From Bacteroidales bacterium (lineage in GTDB: Bacteria; Bacteroidota; Bacteroidia; Bacteroidales; UBA7960): 33,510 nucleotides of DNA. The notes below the pieces were generated by a model. It made no database searches, was not told the origin of the DNA, and was given only the letters and a program-made list of their open reading frames with translations. Positions 15,113 to 22,267 of the stretch are shown here, in pieces (within the stretch, counting starts at the first letter, position 1; each line of letters begins with the position of its first letter). Both the position numbers and the translations under genes were made by a program. The DNA lies in NCBI GenBank assembly GCA_019429365.1, contig JAHYJD010000031.1:1-33510 (forward strand). Direction: 5' to 3'.

Positions 15113-15634
15113 ATGAGCGAAATTAAAAAGACAAAGTATATGAATCCTTACCTGGCCGGGGTTTTGCTGGGCCTGGTTGTGCTGTCTGCCAACCTGATCT
15201 CGGGCCGTGGCCTGGGTGCAAGTGGAGCAGTAAAGAGTGCCATTGTGGCTACGGTCGATGTAGTGGCTCCTGCCCACACCGAGTCGTCAGAGTATTATGA
15301 GATGGCTCTTGGAACCCACGGCAACCCATTGAATAACTGGCTGGTTTACCAGGTGCTGGGGGTTTTGGTGGGTGCATTTCTAAGTGGAGTGCTCGCGCGC
15401 AGACTTAAATGGAAAGTTGAACATAGTCCAAAGATCACCTCAAAGACCCGCCTGATGTTTGCCCTGGCCGGAGGGGTGTTGTTTGGCTTTGGCTCTCAGC
15501 TTGGAAGGGGCTGCACCTCTGGCGCTGCCCTCAGCGGAATGGCCGTTTTCTCATTGGGGGGCTTCATTACCATGGCCGCCATTTTCGGCACCGCTTTCGC
15601 CCTGGCCTACTTTTTTCGTAAACTCTGGATTTAA
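15113..15634 (+). CDS. YeeE/YedE family half-protein (thiosulfate-transporter-like), first copy
   Basis: A 173-aa membrane protein of the YeeE/YedE (sulf_transp) family. Full-length YeeE/TsuA takes up thiosulfate and uses conserved cysteines that contact the substrate. This gene encodes half such a protein: about four membrane segments (13-30, 74-95, 112-131, 141-167) and the family signature GSQLGRGCTSGAALSG (127-142), whose only cysteine is C134. The next gene encodes the matching second half, 26 bp away with its own ATG. I read the two as separate subunits that would assemble as a pair. It starts 29 bp after the NrfD gene, so it belongs to the respiratory operon and probably moves the sulfur compound that the complex uses or makes. 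Confidence 0.85.
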   Translation: MSEIKKTKYMNPYLAGVLLGLVVLSANLISGRGLGASGAVKSAIVATVDVVAPAHTESSEYYEMALGTHGNPLNNWLVYQVLGVLVGAFLSGVLARRLKWKVEHSPKITSKTRLMFALAGGVLFGFGSQLGRGCTSGAALSGMAVFSLGGFITMAAIFGTAFALAYFFRKLWI

Positions 15635-15660
15635 TAAGAACCTTTCAAACATTTTATCAT

Positions 15661-16251
15661 ATGGCTCCTTTTGTTGTATACGACATAATATCAGAAAACA
15701 CCAACTTATTGATGGCGTTTTTCATTGGGATAGGCTTCGGTTTTATCCTTGAGCAGGCCGGGTTTTCTTCCAGCCGCAAGCTGGCCGGCGTTTTTTACGG
15801 TTATGATGCGGTAGTTTTGAAGGTATTTTTCACTGCCGCCATCGTGGGCATGCTTGGACTGCTGTTTTTCAGTCTTTTTGGCTGGGTCGATATGAGCGTG
15901 ATTTATGTGAATGAAACCTACCTCTATTCAGCCATTGTGGGAGGGGTAATTATGGGTGCAGGTTTTATTATGGGCGGCTACTGCCCCGGAACCAGCTTTT
16001 GTGCGGCAACCATCGGAAAGATTGATGCCATTGTTTTTATTGGAGGTATGTTTCTGGGCGTCTTTATTTTTGGCGAAGGATATCCGCTCTGGAAGAACCT
16101 TTATATGGCCGAATTCATGGGCTTCCCAAAAATCAGCGAGTTTTTTGGGATTAATGAAGGGATTTTCGTACTTTTAGTAATCGTGGCTGCTGTGCTCATG
16201 TTCTGGGGCGCAGAATGGGCCGAAAAGAAATTTCCCCGCGAAGAATATTAA
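15661..16251 (+). CDS. YeeE/YedE family half-protein (thiosulfate-transporter-like), second copy
   Basis: A 196-aa membrane protein, the partner of the preceding gene. It has about five hydrophobic segments and the second YeeE signature, GGYCPGTSFCAATIGK (105-120), with cysteines C108 and C114. A second family motif is visible early: EQAGFSSSRKLAGVF (31-45). The two proteins together give the three or so conserved cysteines that a full-length transporter has. The direction of transport cannot be deduced. The rhodanese-like gene starts 17 bp downstream, so the sulfur carrier and the transporter are probably made together. Confidence 0.85.
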   Translation: MAPFVVYDIISENTNLLMAFFIGIGFGFILEQAGFSSSRKLAGVFYGYDAVVLKVFFTAAIVGMLGLLFFSLFGWVDMSVIYVNETYLYSAIVGGVIMGAGFIMGGYCPGTSFCAATIGKIDAIVFIGGMFLGVFIFGEGYPLWKNLYMAEFMGFPKISEFFGINEGIFVLLVIVAAVLMFWGAEWAEKKFPREEY

Positions 16252-16268
16252 ACAGAAAAAAAAGAGTC

Positions 16269-16910
16269 ATGAAAAAGTTTCAGTTTACACCGCGTCAGAT
16301 GCTTTCAGTGGTCATCCTGTCACTCGGGATCATTATTGCTGCAGTGCCAAAAGATACCACCACTCCTTATAAACTCAGCGCAGATCAAATTCTTGAAGAA
16401 ATGAAAAGCGGAACCCAATACCTTTATCCTGATCTGATCGCTCAGATGCTGGTGGAGGGGGATCCAACCCTGCAGTTGATCGATGTTCGCCCTCCGGCTG
16501 AGTATGAAAAGTATCACTTGCCCGGGGCTATAAATATTCCATTCGACGAATTGCTTTCATCCGACTACCAGTACCTGCTGAATCAGGACGTGATGATGAA
16601 TGTGCTGTATGCCAATGGCACCACCCGGGCCAACGAAGCCTGGATGCTGATCAGGCAACTTGGTTACGATAACAACTACGTGCTTACCGGAGGTCTGAAT
16701 TACTGGGTCGAAACCATTCTTAATCCGCAGGCGCCTGCAACTAGCAGTCCGGATGACGAATTTGCGCGCTATGATTTCCGCAAGGCTGCCAGTGGTGCAT
16801 TGGGCGGAGGGGCAGTGGCTCCGGTCGAACAAGGAAGTACTGCACCAGCAGCCATTCCCAGGCCCAGACCCCAGCAGAAAAAGCAAGCCGTGCAAGGCGG
16901 TTGTTCCTGA
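16269..16910 (+). CDS. Exported rhodanese-like protein lacking the catalytic cysteine, with C-terminal GGCS tail
   Basis: A 213-aa protein with an N-terminal hydrophobic anchor or signal (about 11-26), then a rhodanese fold: LQLIDVRPPAEYEKYHLPGA (68-87) is the standard first half. The active-site loop, normally CxxGxxR, reads Y114-A-N-G-T-T-R120, so the catalytic cysteine is replaced by tyrosine. After the domain comes a flexible Ala/Pro/Gly/Gln-rich linker (~153-208) ending in QGGCS. C212, second from the end, is the only cysteine in the whole protein. This resembles the swinging GGCGG arm of the sulfur carrier SoxY and suggests a persulfide- or thiosulfonate-carrying role in the periplasm. 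The start at 16269 was chosen because an upstream alternative at 16215 lies inside the YeeE gene and places charged residues before the signal. It is the last gene of the operon. Confidence 0.82.
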   Translation: MKKFQFTPRQMLSVVILSLGIIIAAVPKDTTTPYKLSADQILEEMKSGTQYLYPDLIAQMLVEGDPTLQLIDVRPPAEYEKYHLPGAINIPFDELLSSDYQYLLNQDVMMNVLYANGTTRANEAWMLIRQLGYDNNYVLTGGLNYWVETILNPQAPATSSPDDEFARYDFRKAASGALGGGAVAPVEQGSTAPAAIPRPRPQQKKQAVQGGCS

Positions 16911-16933
16911 TAAACCGTTATTCCTTTTGGGCT

Positions 16934-18691
16934 TTATTTATTTTTGCCTTCCGGCGAAAAGAAGGTATTGTTGGTTTTTTCTAAAATGGTGCTGGCAATT
17001 TCATCAACAGTTTCCACAGAAACATTGAAAACATAAACATCGCCTAAGTTCCATTTTCTGATCACAGGTTTTAACAAGCTTTCCCTTACAATCCATAACT
17101 GGGGGAAGCCACTGTTTTTTATCACAACTTCCAATGCAGGTGCCCAGCCCTGATCGTTAATTTCAAGTGGACCAATCTCATCTATAACAAGAAGATCATT
17201 CTTCTGTTTAAGGCTTTCGAGAATGATTTTCCGGCCAAATTCAATTCCTTTTTCATCGAAATAAAACCGTCCAACCCTGACTTTATTCTTGCCGGGATCA
17301 AATGAGCAAAGTTCTTTCTGAATACTGGTTTGAATGTCTCTTAATAAATAAGCTTCCCGGCTTTGGTCGTTGGTGTTTCCAACCGAAAAAAAACCGGCAG
17401 GGCTTATTCCTCCTTGCTTCAGCTTCTCAACCACTTGCATGGCAAATTTGGTTTTCCCTTCATTAATTTTTCCTGTAAGGACAAATACCATTGGACGATT
17501 TTTGCCCATGAGGGAAAACATTTCGAGCAGCGACTGCGAGCGTTTCAGCATGGCATGGGTCATTTTTCTGAATCCCAGCACCTTTTTCGTTTGCGAAGAA
17601 AATTCTTCCATGATGCCCGGAAGGGCTGCAAAAGAGAGTTCCAGCGATTCGTAAAGGCTCTGCAAACCTCTTGCATAAAGCAGGTTTTTGATCACCGGAT
17701 TTTTCAGTTCAATGCTTATGGCCGTAAACCCGCCAAGCAAGACCAATGCCCGAAGGCTCATTTTTACCCCGATTACCAGGCCTTCGGTATTAAAGGGTTC
17801 GTGCAAGGAAAACCCCTGCCAGAATACCGCAGAAAACAAAATGATAAACCCAAGCTGCAGCCATAATCCTGGCTTTTTTAGGTAGCGCATGTGTTGGCCA
17901 TAACGCCAGTAGGTGAAAAAAAGCCAGAAAAAGGAAAAAATGGCAGAAATTTTCAGGCTTGAATAACTTATTACCAGCATTCCCAAAACCAGCATAAAAA
18001 AAGCTATGAAAAGCAAGGGCAGGGAATGCTGGCGCTTTTTGGAGTGGCTAAACAGGTCGCTTTTTGCCTGGATTGGAACAGGGGAGTTAAGAGCCTCTTT
18101 TTCATGAGTCTTGAGATACCTTTGGCCGGTACCATAGCCAAGAATGCCTGCAATGGCTCCGCTCATAAGGTAAACTGCCGAAAGTATCCACAGCAGATTT
18201 GCAGGAGAAAGACTCTCTATCCGGAGCTGGCGGGTGGCAAAAAGGGTCATGTTTTCAAGTAACCTGACAAAATCCAAGCCATAAAGAATCAGCAGTGTTG
18301 CGGCTTTTTGCAACAGGGCGCTGAAAACAGCCAATGCGCCGCCAATGGCATAGGCCACAGGGTTTTTTCCCGCGAGCCTTATTATCATTTCCAGTATCAG
18401 CGCTTCAGAAAGAATGCCGATCATTGGGCCCAGGATAATGGCGCTTGGCGAAATGGATTTCATCAAAGCGCAGATCAGGCCTGCCCGCCAAATAATCCCG
18501 TTTTCGCGCCAAAGCTGAAAAAAGGAGATAATCAGAAAAACGGTAATAAAAGAAAGGGTAGTGCCGGCCAACGGAATCTTCAGGTTGTGAAGCAAACTGC
18601 CAATAATGATCTCAATGGTGGCCCACAAACTCCCCACCACGGCAGCCTTCAGCCATTTATCCGACAAATGTTTCTGTGGGAATAATTCCAT
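16934..18691 (-). CDS. Membrane protein (ECF-transporter-like) fused to a THEP1-like P-loop NTPase
   Basis: A 585-aa fusion. Residues ~14-190 form about six membrane segments that read like an ECF-type S component. Residues ~220-395 form four more, followed by amphipathic helices (LLYARGLQSLYESLELSFAA, cut at 20; then LPGIMEEFSSQTKK) that recall the coupling helices of EcfT/CbiQ. Residues ~400-575 form a P-loop domain with Walker A GKINEGKTK (407-415), the AGFFSVG segment (432-438) and Walker B LVIDEIGPLE (501-510), the pattern of THEP1-type nucleoside triphosphatases. A transporter with its own energy domain, or a membrane-tethered nucleotide enzyme, both fit. It converges on the sulfur operon with a gap of 23 bp, so supply of molybdate, tungstate or another cofactor part for the molybdoenzyme is a possible role. 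The substrate is unknown. The -7 box at 18734-18727 lies ~35 nt upstream. Confidence 0.68.
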   Translation of the reverse strand: MELFPQKHLSDKWLKAAVVGSLWATIEIIIGSLLHNLKIPLAGTTLSFITVFLIISFFQLWRENGIIWRAGLICALMKSISPSAIILGPMIGILSEALILEMIIRLAGKNPVAYAIGGALAVFSALLQKAATLLILYGLDFVRLLENMTLFATRQLRIESLSPANLLWILSAVYLMSGAIAGILGYGTGQRYLKTHEKEALNSPVPIQAKSDLFSHSKKRQHSLPLLFIAFFMLVLGMLVISYSSLKISAIFSFFWLFFTYWRYGQHMRYLKKPGLWLQLGFIILFSAVFWQGFSLHEPFNTEGLVIGVKMSLRALVLLGGFTAISIELKNPVIKNLLYARGLQSLYESLELSFAALPGIMEEFSSQTKKVLGFRKMTHAMLKRSQSLLEMFSLMGKNRPMVFVLTGKINEGKTKFAMQVVEKLKQGGISPAGFFSVGNTNDQSREAYLLRDIQTSIQKELCSFDPGKNKVRVGRFYFDEKGIEFGRKIILESLKQKNDLLVIDEIGPLEINDQGWAPALEVVIKNSGFPQLWIVRESLLKPVIRKWNLGDVYVFNVSVETVDEIASTILEKTNNTFFSPEGKNK

Positions 18692-18726
18692 GAGGAAAGC
18701 TTAGATAATCCGCGAAATTTAAGTTT

Positions 18727-18734
18727 CAAAGTTA
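18727..18734 (-). promoter_or_regulatory. -7 promoter box (TAnnTTTG) of the membrane-THEP1 fusion gene
   Basis: The minus strand reads TAACTTTG, an exact match, 35 nt before the ATG at 18691. No -33 TTTG was seen at the right distance. Confidence 0.5.
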
Positions 18735-18808
18735 ATCATTTGCATAACATTCCCTGAAGACCGGGCCACGGCAAAATTTCCTTTTAGTTAATTATTCAAA
18801 ATTGGGTT

Positions 18809-18857
18809 ATGCATCAGCTCAAACTCAGCGATTCGAAGTCGCCCAGCAAGTTTATTG
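18809..18857 (+). pseudogene. Relic of a helD 3' end
   Basis: These 49 bases match 3542-3590, the last codons of helD, at 45 positions by hand alignment, and the final 27 bases (18831-18857) are identical. Read in the corresponding frame, the relic gives MHQLKLSDSKSPSKFI, against MHLLELSYSKSPSKFI in the intact protein. Nothing recognisable as helicase precedes it, and an in-frame stop lies seven codons before the ATG. It is too short to act as a protein on its own and lies just upstream of the histidine-kinase promoter. It is either the remains of a lost helD paralogue or a small ectopic copy left by recombination. Confidence 0.72.
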
Positions 18858-18963
18858 CGGGTTTTTCAAATAAGCCTTCCATGTTCAGCCTTGTTTTTGT
18901 CTCTTTCAACTGCAATCTTGTCAGGTTCAGAGTGTTCGAAGAGCTGATTCTGGTTGTAAGTAT

Positions 18964-18971
18964 TACCTTTG
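18964..18971 (+). promoter_or_regulatory. -7 promoter box (TAnnTTTG) of the histidine kinase gene
   Basis: TACCTTTG matches the consensus exactly and ends 4 nt before the ATG at 18976, the same spacing as at the DksA-like gene (1128-1135). The transcript should start at or next to the start codon, so a leaderless message is likely. Confidence 0.6.
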
Positions 18972-18975
18972 CGGC

Positions 18976-20040
18976 ATGTTAAAAACGGACAACCTGATTA
19001 AGCGGCTCTTTCGTCTTTCGTTGTACACCTCCCTGCTTTTGGCAGTGGTGAGCGTGACCCCTTTCTTTTCGCTTCAGAAGGAATTGCCGGCTTCTTTCTA
19101 TATCTTTTTTATTGTAAGCCTTTATCTGACCGTTTTTGTTATCTGGCAAATCAATATTCTGTTGGTTTTCCTTTATGACAAATACAAGGTTAAGCACGAG
19201 TGGCTGTGGTCTCGGTACGTGCTAAGCTCCATACTTAGTGTAATCGTGGCAGGTATACTTGTCCACGGTTTTCATTCCATACCCATGGCCGAAAAGATCA
19301 GGATTGCATCGGACCTGACAGATGCCCAACAAAACGACTGGTATTCCACAATTTTTTCCACTTTCTTCATTAACCTATTTGTGGTGTTTATTCAGGAAGT
19401 AGTGCTGCTGCGCGAAAAGAAGTCGAAAATTGAGCTTGAAAATGCCCGCCTTAAAATTGAAAATGCAGAAGCCATAAACCAGCAGCTAAAGCAGCACATT
19501 CATCCCCACTTTCTTTTTAACTCCATGAGTGTGCTTAAGTCGCTGATCAACAAAAACCCCGGCCTGGCCGAAGAGTACATTATCAGGTTATCGGACTTCC
19601 TTCGTGTTTCAATCTCGTCGAGCGAGGCCAATTTGGTTAAACTCAGTGACGAATACAAGCTTTGCCTTGACTTTCTGGAAATGCAAAAAATTCGCTTCGG
19701 GAGCGCCATTGAGTTTTCTTTCCATATTCCGGAAGATAAGCTCAGCAAAGGATATGTGCCGGGCTTTTCGCTGCAGGTATTGCTCGAAAATGCCATTAAG
19801 CACAATATCCTTACAGAACACTCACCCCTGAAAGTCGATGTGGGTTGTAAAAATGGCTGGTTGTCGGTTACTAACAACAAACAGAAAAAACTATCGGTAG
19901 AGCATTCTACCAAGCTGGGGCTGGCCAATTTGTCGGATCGCTACCGGATCATTTCGGGCAACGACATAAAAGTGGAAGAAACCGAAAGCGAATTTAAGGT
20001 ATTTATTAAAATTCTTTCTGATGAAAGTGTTGATCATTGA
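18976..20040 (+). CDS. LytS/YehU-type sensor histidine kinase
   Basis: A 354-aa membrane sensor kinase that passes phosphate to the LytTR regulator encoded next. Four membrane segments are visible (about 14-31, 40-66, 80-100, 126-145), without a large extracytoplasmic domain, so the signal is probably sensed in or at the membrane. A short coiled coil (about 148-170) leads into the histidine-kinase core: HIHPHFLFNSMSVLKSLI with the phosphorylated H178 in PHFLFN, then the N box LQVLLENAIKHN, and a short ATPase end with GLANLSDRY. The phosphotransfer and ATP-binding layout is that of the LytS/YehU family and not the EnvZ type. The gene overlaps the regulator by 20 bases. Confidence 0.92.
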   Translation: MLKTDNLIKRLFRLSLYTSLLLAVVSVTPFFSLQKELPASFYIFFIVSLYLTVFVIWQINILLVFLYDKYKVKHEWLWSRYVLSSILSVIVAGILVHGFHSIPMAEKIRIASDLTDAQQNDWYSTIFSTFFINLFVVFIQEVVLLREKKSKIELENARLKIENAEAINQQLKQHIHPHFLFNSMSVLKSLINKNPGLAEEYIIRLSDFLRVSISSSEANLVKLSDEYKLCLDFLEMQKIRFGSAIEFSFHIPEDKLSKGYVPGFSLQVLLENAIKHNILTEHSPLKVDVGCKNGWLSVTNNKQKKLSVEHSTKLGLANLSDRYRIISGNDIKVEETESEFKVFIKILSDESVDH

Positions 20041-20779
20041 AGATGAGCTGCATACGGCCAACGACCTGGCTGCCACCATACAAAAGGCAGATTCCGCCAT
20101 AGAAATTGTGGCCATCCTGAAGTCGGTCAGCGAATCGGTTGCCTTTTTTCAGGATAAAAATATGAAGATCGACCTGATCTTTTCCGACATTCAATTGGGC
20201 GATGGTCTTAGCTTTGAAATTTTCAGAAAAGTAAACATTCAATCCCCGGTAATTTTTTGTACGGCTTACGATGAATATGCGCTGAATGCCTTCAAGGTAA
20301 ACAGCATTCATTATATGCTCAAACCGTTTAACATTAAAACAGTAAAGGAAGCCCTGGATAAATTCAGGGATTTAAAAACCAGCATGACGCCCGATGTGCC
20401 CTCGTATCAGGCCCTGATGCGCATGCTTAACGAGCGGAAGAAAAGCACATCGGTGCTTGTTTACCAGGGCGACCGCATTCTGCCTGTTAAACTCGAAGAG
20501 GTGGCTTTGTTTTATGTGAAGGACGATTCCACCCGTATGCTGACTTTCGAAGGGAAGAATTTTGTGTTTAACAAAAGCCTCGAAGAAACCGAGAAGCTGG
20601 CAGGAGAAGACTTTTTCAGGGCCAACCGCCAGTTTTTGATCAACCGCCAGGCCATAAAGGACAGTTCACAGTATTTTGCCCGCAAACTGGCCATAAACCT
20701 CAATGTATCATTTGATGAAAAAATTACGGTGAGTAAAACCAGAGTGGCAGAATTTTTGCGATGGCTGGCCGGCAATTAA
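20021..20779 (+). CDS. LytTR-family response regulator
   Basis: A 252-aa response regulator. The receiver domain (1-120) has the acidic pair E7/D8, the phosphorylated aspartate D56 in IFSDIQLGDG, the threonine/alanine switch in FCTAYDEYAL, and K104 in LKPF. After a linker the LytTR DNA-binding domain covers about 145-250, with VKLEEVALFYVKDDSTRM and FRANRQFLINRQAIKD as its usual landmarks. It is coupled to the kinase by a 20-base overlap. The efflux genes begin 140 bp further on in the same direction, so they are the most likely targets, though the operon promoter at 20859-20866 means that they can also be transcribed alone. Confidence 0.94.
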   Translation: MKVLIIEDELHTANDLAATIQKADSAIEIVAILKSVSESVAFFQDKNMKIDLIFSDIQLGDGLSFEIFRKVNIQSPVIFCTAYDEYALNAFKVNSIHYMLKPFNIKTVKEALDKFRDLKTSMTPDVPSYQALMRMLNERKKSTSVLVYQGDRILPVKLEEVALFYVKDDSTRMLTFEGKNFVFNKSLEETEKLAGEDFFRANRQFLINRQAIKDSSQYFARKLAINLNVSFDEKITVSKTRVAEFLRWLAGN

Positions 20780-20831
20780 TTTGATGCGTAATGTGTATTT
20801 CAACTCCGCCTATGTCCACTTCAACCCCAAT

Positions 20832-20866
20832 TTTGGAAAAAATGAATATCCCGTTGAATAATTTTG
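20832..20866 (+). promoter_or_regulatory. Promoter of the efflux operon
   Basis: The -7 box TAATTTTG (20859-20866) is an exact match. TTTG at 20832-20835 could be the -33 element, although the 23-base spacer is at the long end. The inverted repeat TGATTC (20865-20870) and GAATCA (20884-20889) overlaps the end of the box and the leader and may be a regulator site. The leader before the ATG at 20920 would be about 45-50 nt. Confidence 0.5.
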
Positions 20867-20919
20867 ATTCAGCTTTGTTATATGAATCAGTTTTAATAGA
20901 AAATAATAACACTTATACG

Positions 20920-22212
20920 ATGAAGAAGCCTTTTTTGAATAAGCAACTTGCATTTATCGTGACTTTTCTTGTCTTAGCCCTCCCGGGCTTTGCCCAGGAG
21001 CCCATGCAGTTTAGCCTGGAGGGCGCGCGCCGCCATGCCCTTGAGTATAATAAGACCATGATAAACGCGGGTCTTTCAACCCAGGAAGCACAAGCCCGGC
21101 TTTGGGAAGCCATTGCCAACGGCCTGCCCCAGGTAAGCGCCACCATGGACTACAGCAACTTTTTTGGCTCTAAAGCCTCATTGCCGGGTTTCGAAATCGA
21201 GTTTAACCCTACGAGCAACCTTGGTGTTTCGGTGGGCCAGCTTATTTTTAGCGGCAACTACATAGTGGGTATACAAATGGCCAGGCTTTACCAGGAAGTA
21301 ACCCAGGCCAGCCTCGAAAAAACCGAGCTCGACATTATCCAGCAGGTGTCTCAGGCTTACTACCTGGTACTGATTTCGCAGCAATCGAAAGAGTTGGTAG
21401 ATGGCAACCTGGCCAATATGCGCGACATCCTGGAGAAAACCCGCACCATGGTTTATGCCGGCGTGGCCGACGAACTCGACTACGACCAGCTTGCCGTTCA
21501 GGTATCAATGCTCAATAACACCCTGCGATCGGCCGAGCGCCAGCTGGAACTGGCTTATAATATGCTGCGCGTGCAAATGGGCCTATCGGCCGAAACCCAG
21601 ATTGTGCTTACCGATCAACTCGAAGACATTGCCCTGGGCAGTGATTTTTCGGCCACGCTGGCAAGATCCTTTTCACTGCAAAACAATCCTGATTTCCGGC
21701 TGCTGGAGTTGCAAACCGGACTGGCCGAAAAGCAGGTAAATATGGAAAGGGCCGCTTATCTTCCTAACCTCACTGGCTTTTACAGCTATACTGAAAAACT
21801 GCTGAAACCCGAGCTCGACTTTAACCCAAAGCACGTGATCGGACTTAATATGAATATTCCCATCTTTTCGAGCGGGGTGCGCAGGGCTAAGGTAAACCAG
21901 GCACGCATTAACCTGGAGATGACACAAAACCAACAGGAATTGGTGGCCGATCAGCTCCTGATTCAGGAAAGGCAGCTTCGCTACAACCTAAACAATGCCA
22001 TTGAACAATACGAAAGTGAGGTGGCCAACCTTGAGGTAGCCCGCCGGGTAAACCGCAATATCAGTAATAAATACGGGCAAGGCATGGTCTCCAGCCTCGA
22101 CCTTATTACCGCAAACAGCAACTACCTGCAGGCTGAGGGAAGCTACATCAATTCCATTTTTCAGTTGCTCGAAGCCAGTACCGCCCTCAATAAGCTGCTG
22201 AATAATTTTTAA
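20920..22212 (+). CDS. TolC-family outer membrane channel protein
   Basis: A 430-aa outer-membrane factor that forms the exit duct of a three-part efflux pump. A signal peptide ends near LVLALPGFAQ. Two repeats of long helices follow, each with the short beta pieces that make the barrel, as in TolC and OprM; LEGARRHALEYNKTM opens the first repeat and LFSLQN-like NPDFRLLELQTGLAEKQV the second. The start at 20920 was chosen because it places the signal peptide at the N-terminus and lies downstream of the promoter at 20832-20866; an upstream ATG at 20791-type frame would put 43 residues of no known kind before the signal. It is followed by the adaptor gene after 55 bp. Confidence 0.92.
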   Translation: MKKPFLNKQLAFIVTFLVLALPGFAQEPMQFSLEGARRHALEYNKTMINAGLSTQEAQARLWEAIANGLPQVSATMDYSNFFGSKASLPGFEIEFNPTSNLGVSVGQLIFSGNYIVGIQMARLYQEVTQASLEKTELDIIQQVSQAYYLVLISQQSKELVDGNLANMRDILEKTRTMVYAGVADELDYDQLAVQVSMLNNTLRSAERQLELAYNMLRVQMGLSAETQIVLTDQLEDIALGSDFSATLARSFSLQNNPDFRLLELQTGLAEKQVNMERAAYLPNLTGFYSYTEKLLKPELDFNPKHVIGLNMNIPIFSSGVRRAKVNQARINLEMTQNQQELVADQLLIQERQLRYNLNNAIEQYESEVANLEVARRVNRNISNKYGQGMVSSLDLITANSNYLQAEGSYINSIFQLLEASTALNKLLNNF

Positions 22213-22267
22213 CACCAGAAATTTCAAATTTTAAAAAGACGACTTAACCATATTTAATTTTTCAAAA

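Noticed and set aside
15113-16251. YeeE/YedE gene broken by a frameshift
   Set aside because: Each half has its own ATG, a complete set of membrane segments and a 26-bp gap with no coding remains, and paired half-size YeeE genes are a known layout.
16911-16933. Terminator between the rhodanese and the convergent THEP1 fusion
   Set aside because: Only T-rich sequence without a stem could be found in this 23-bp gap.
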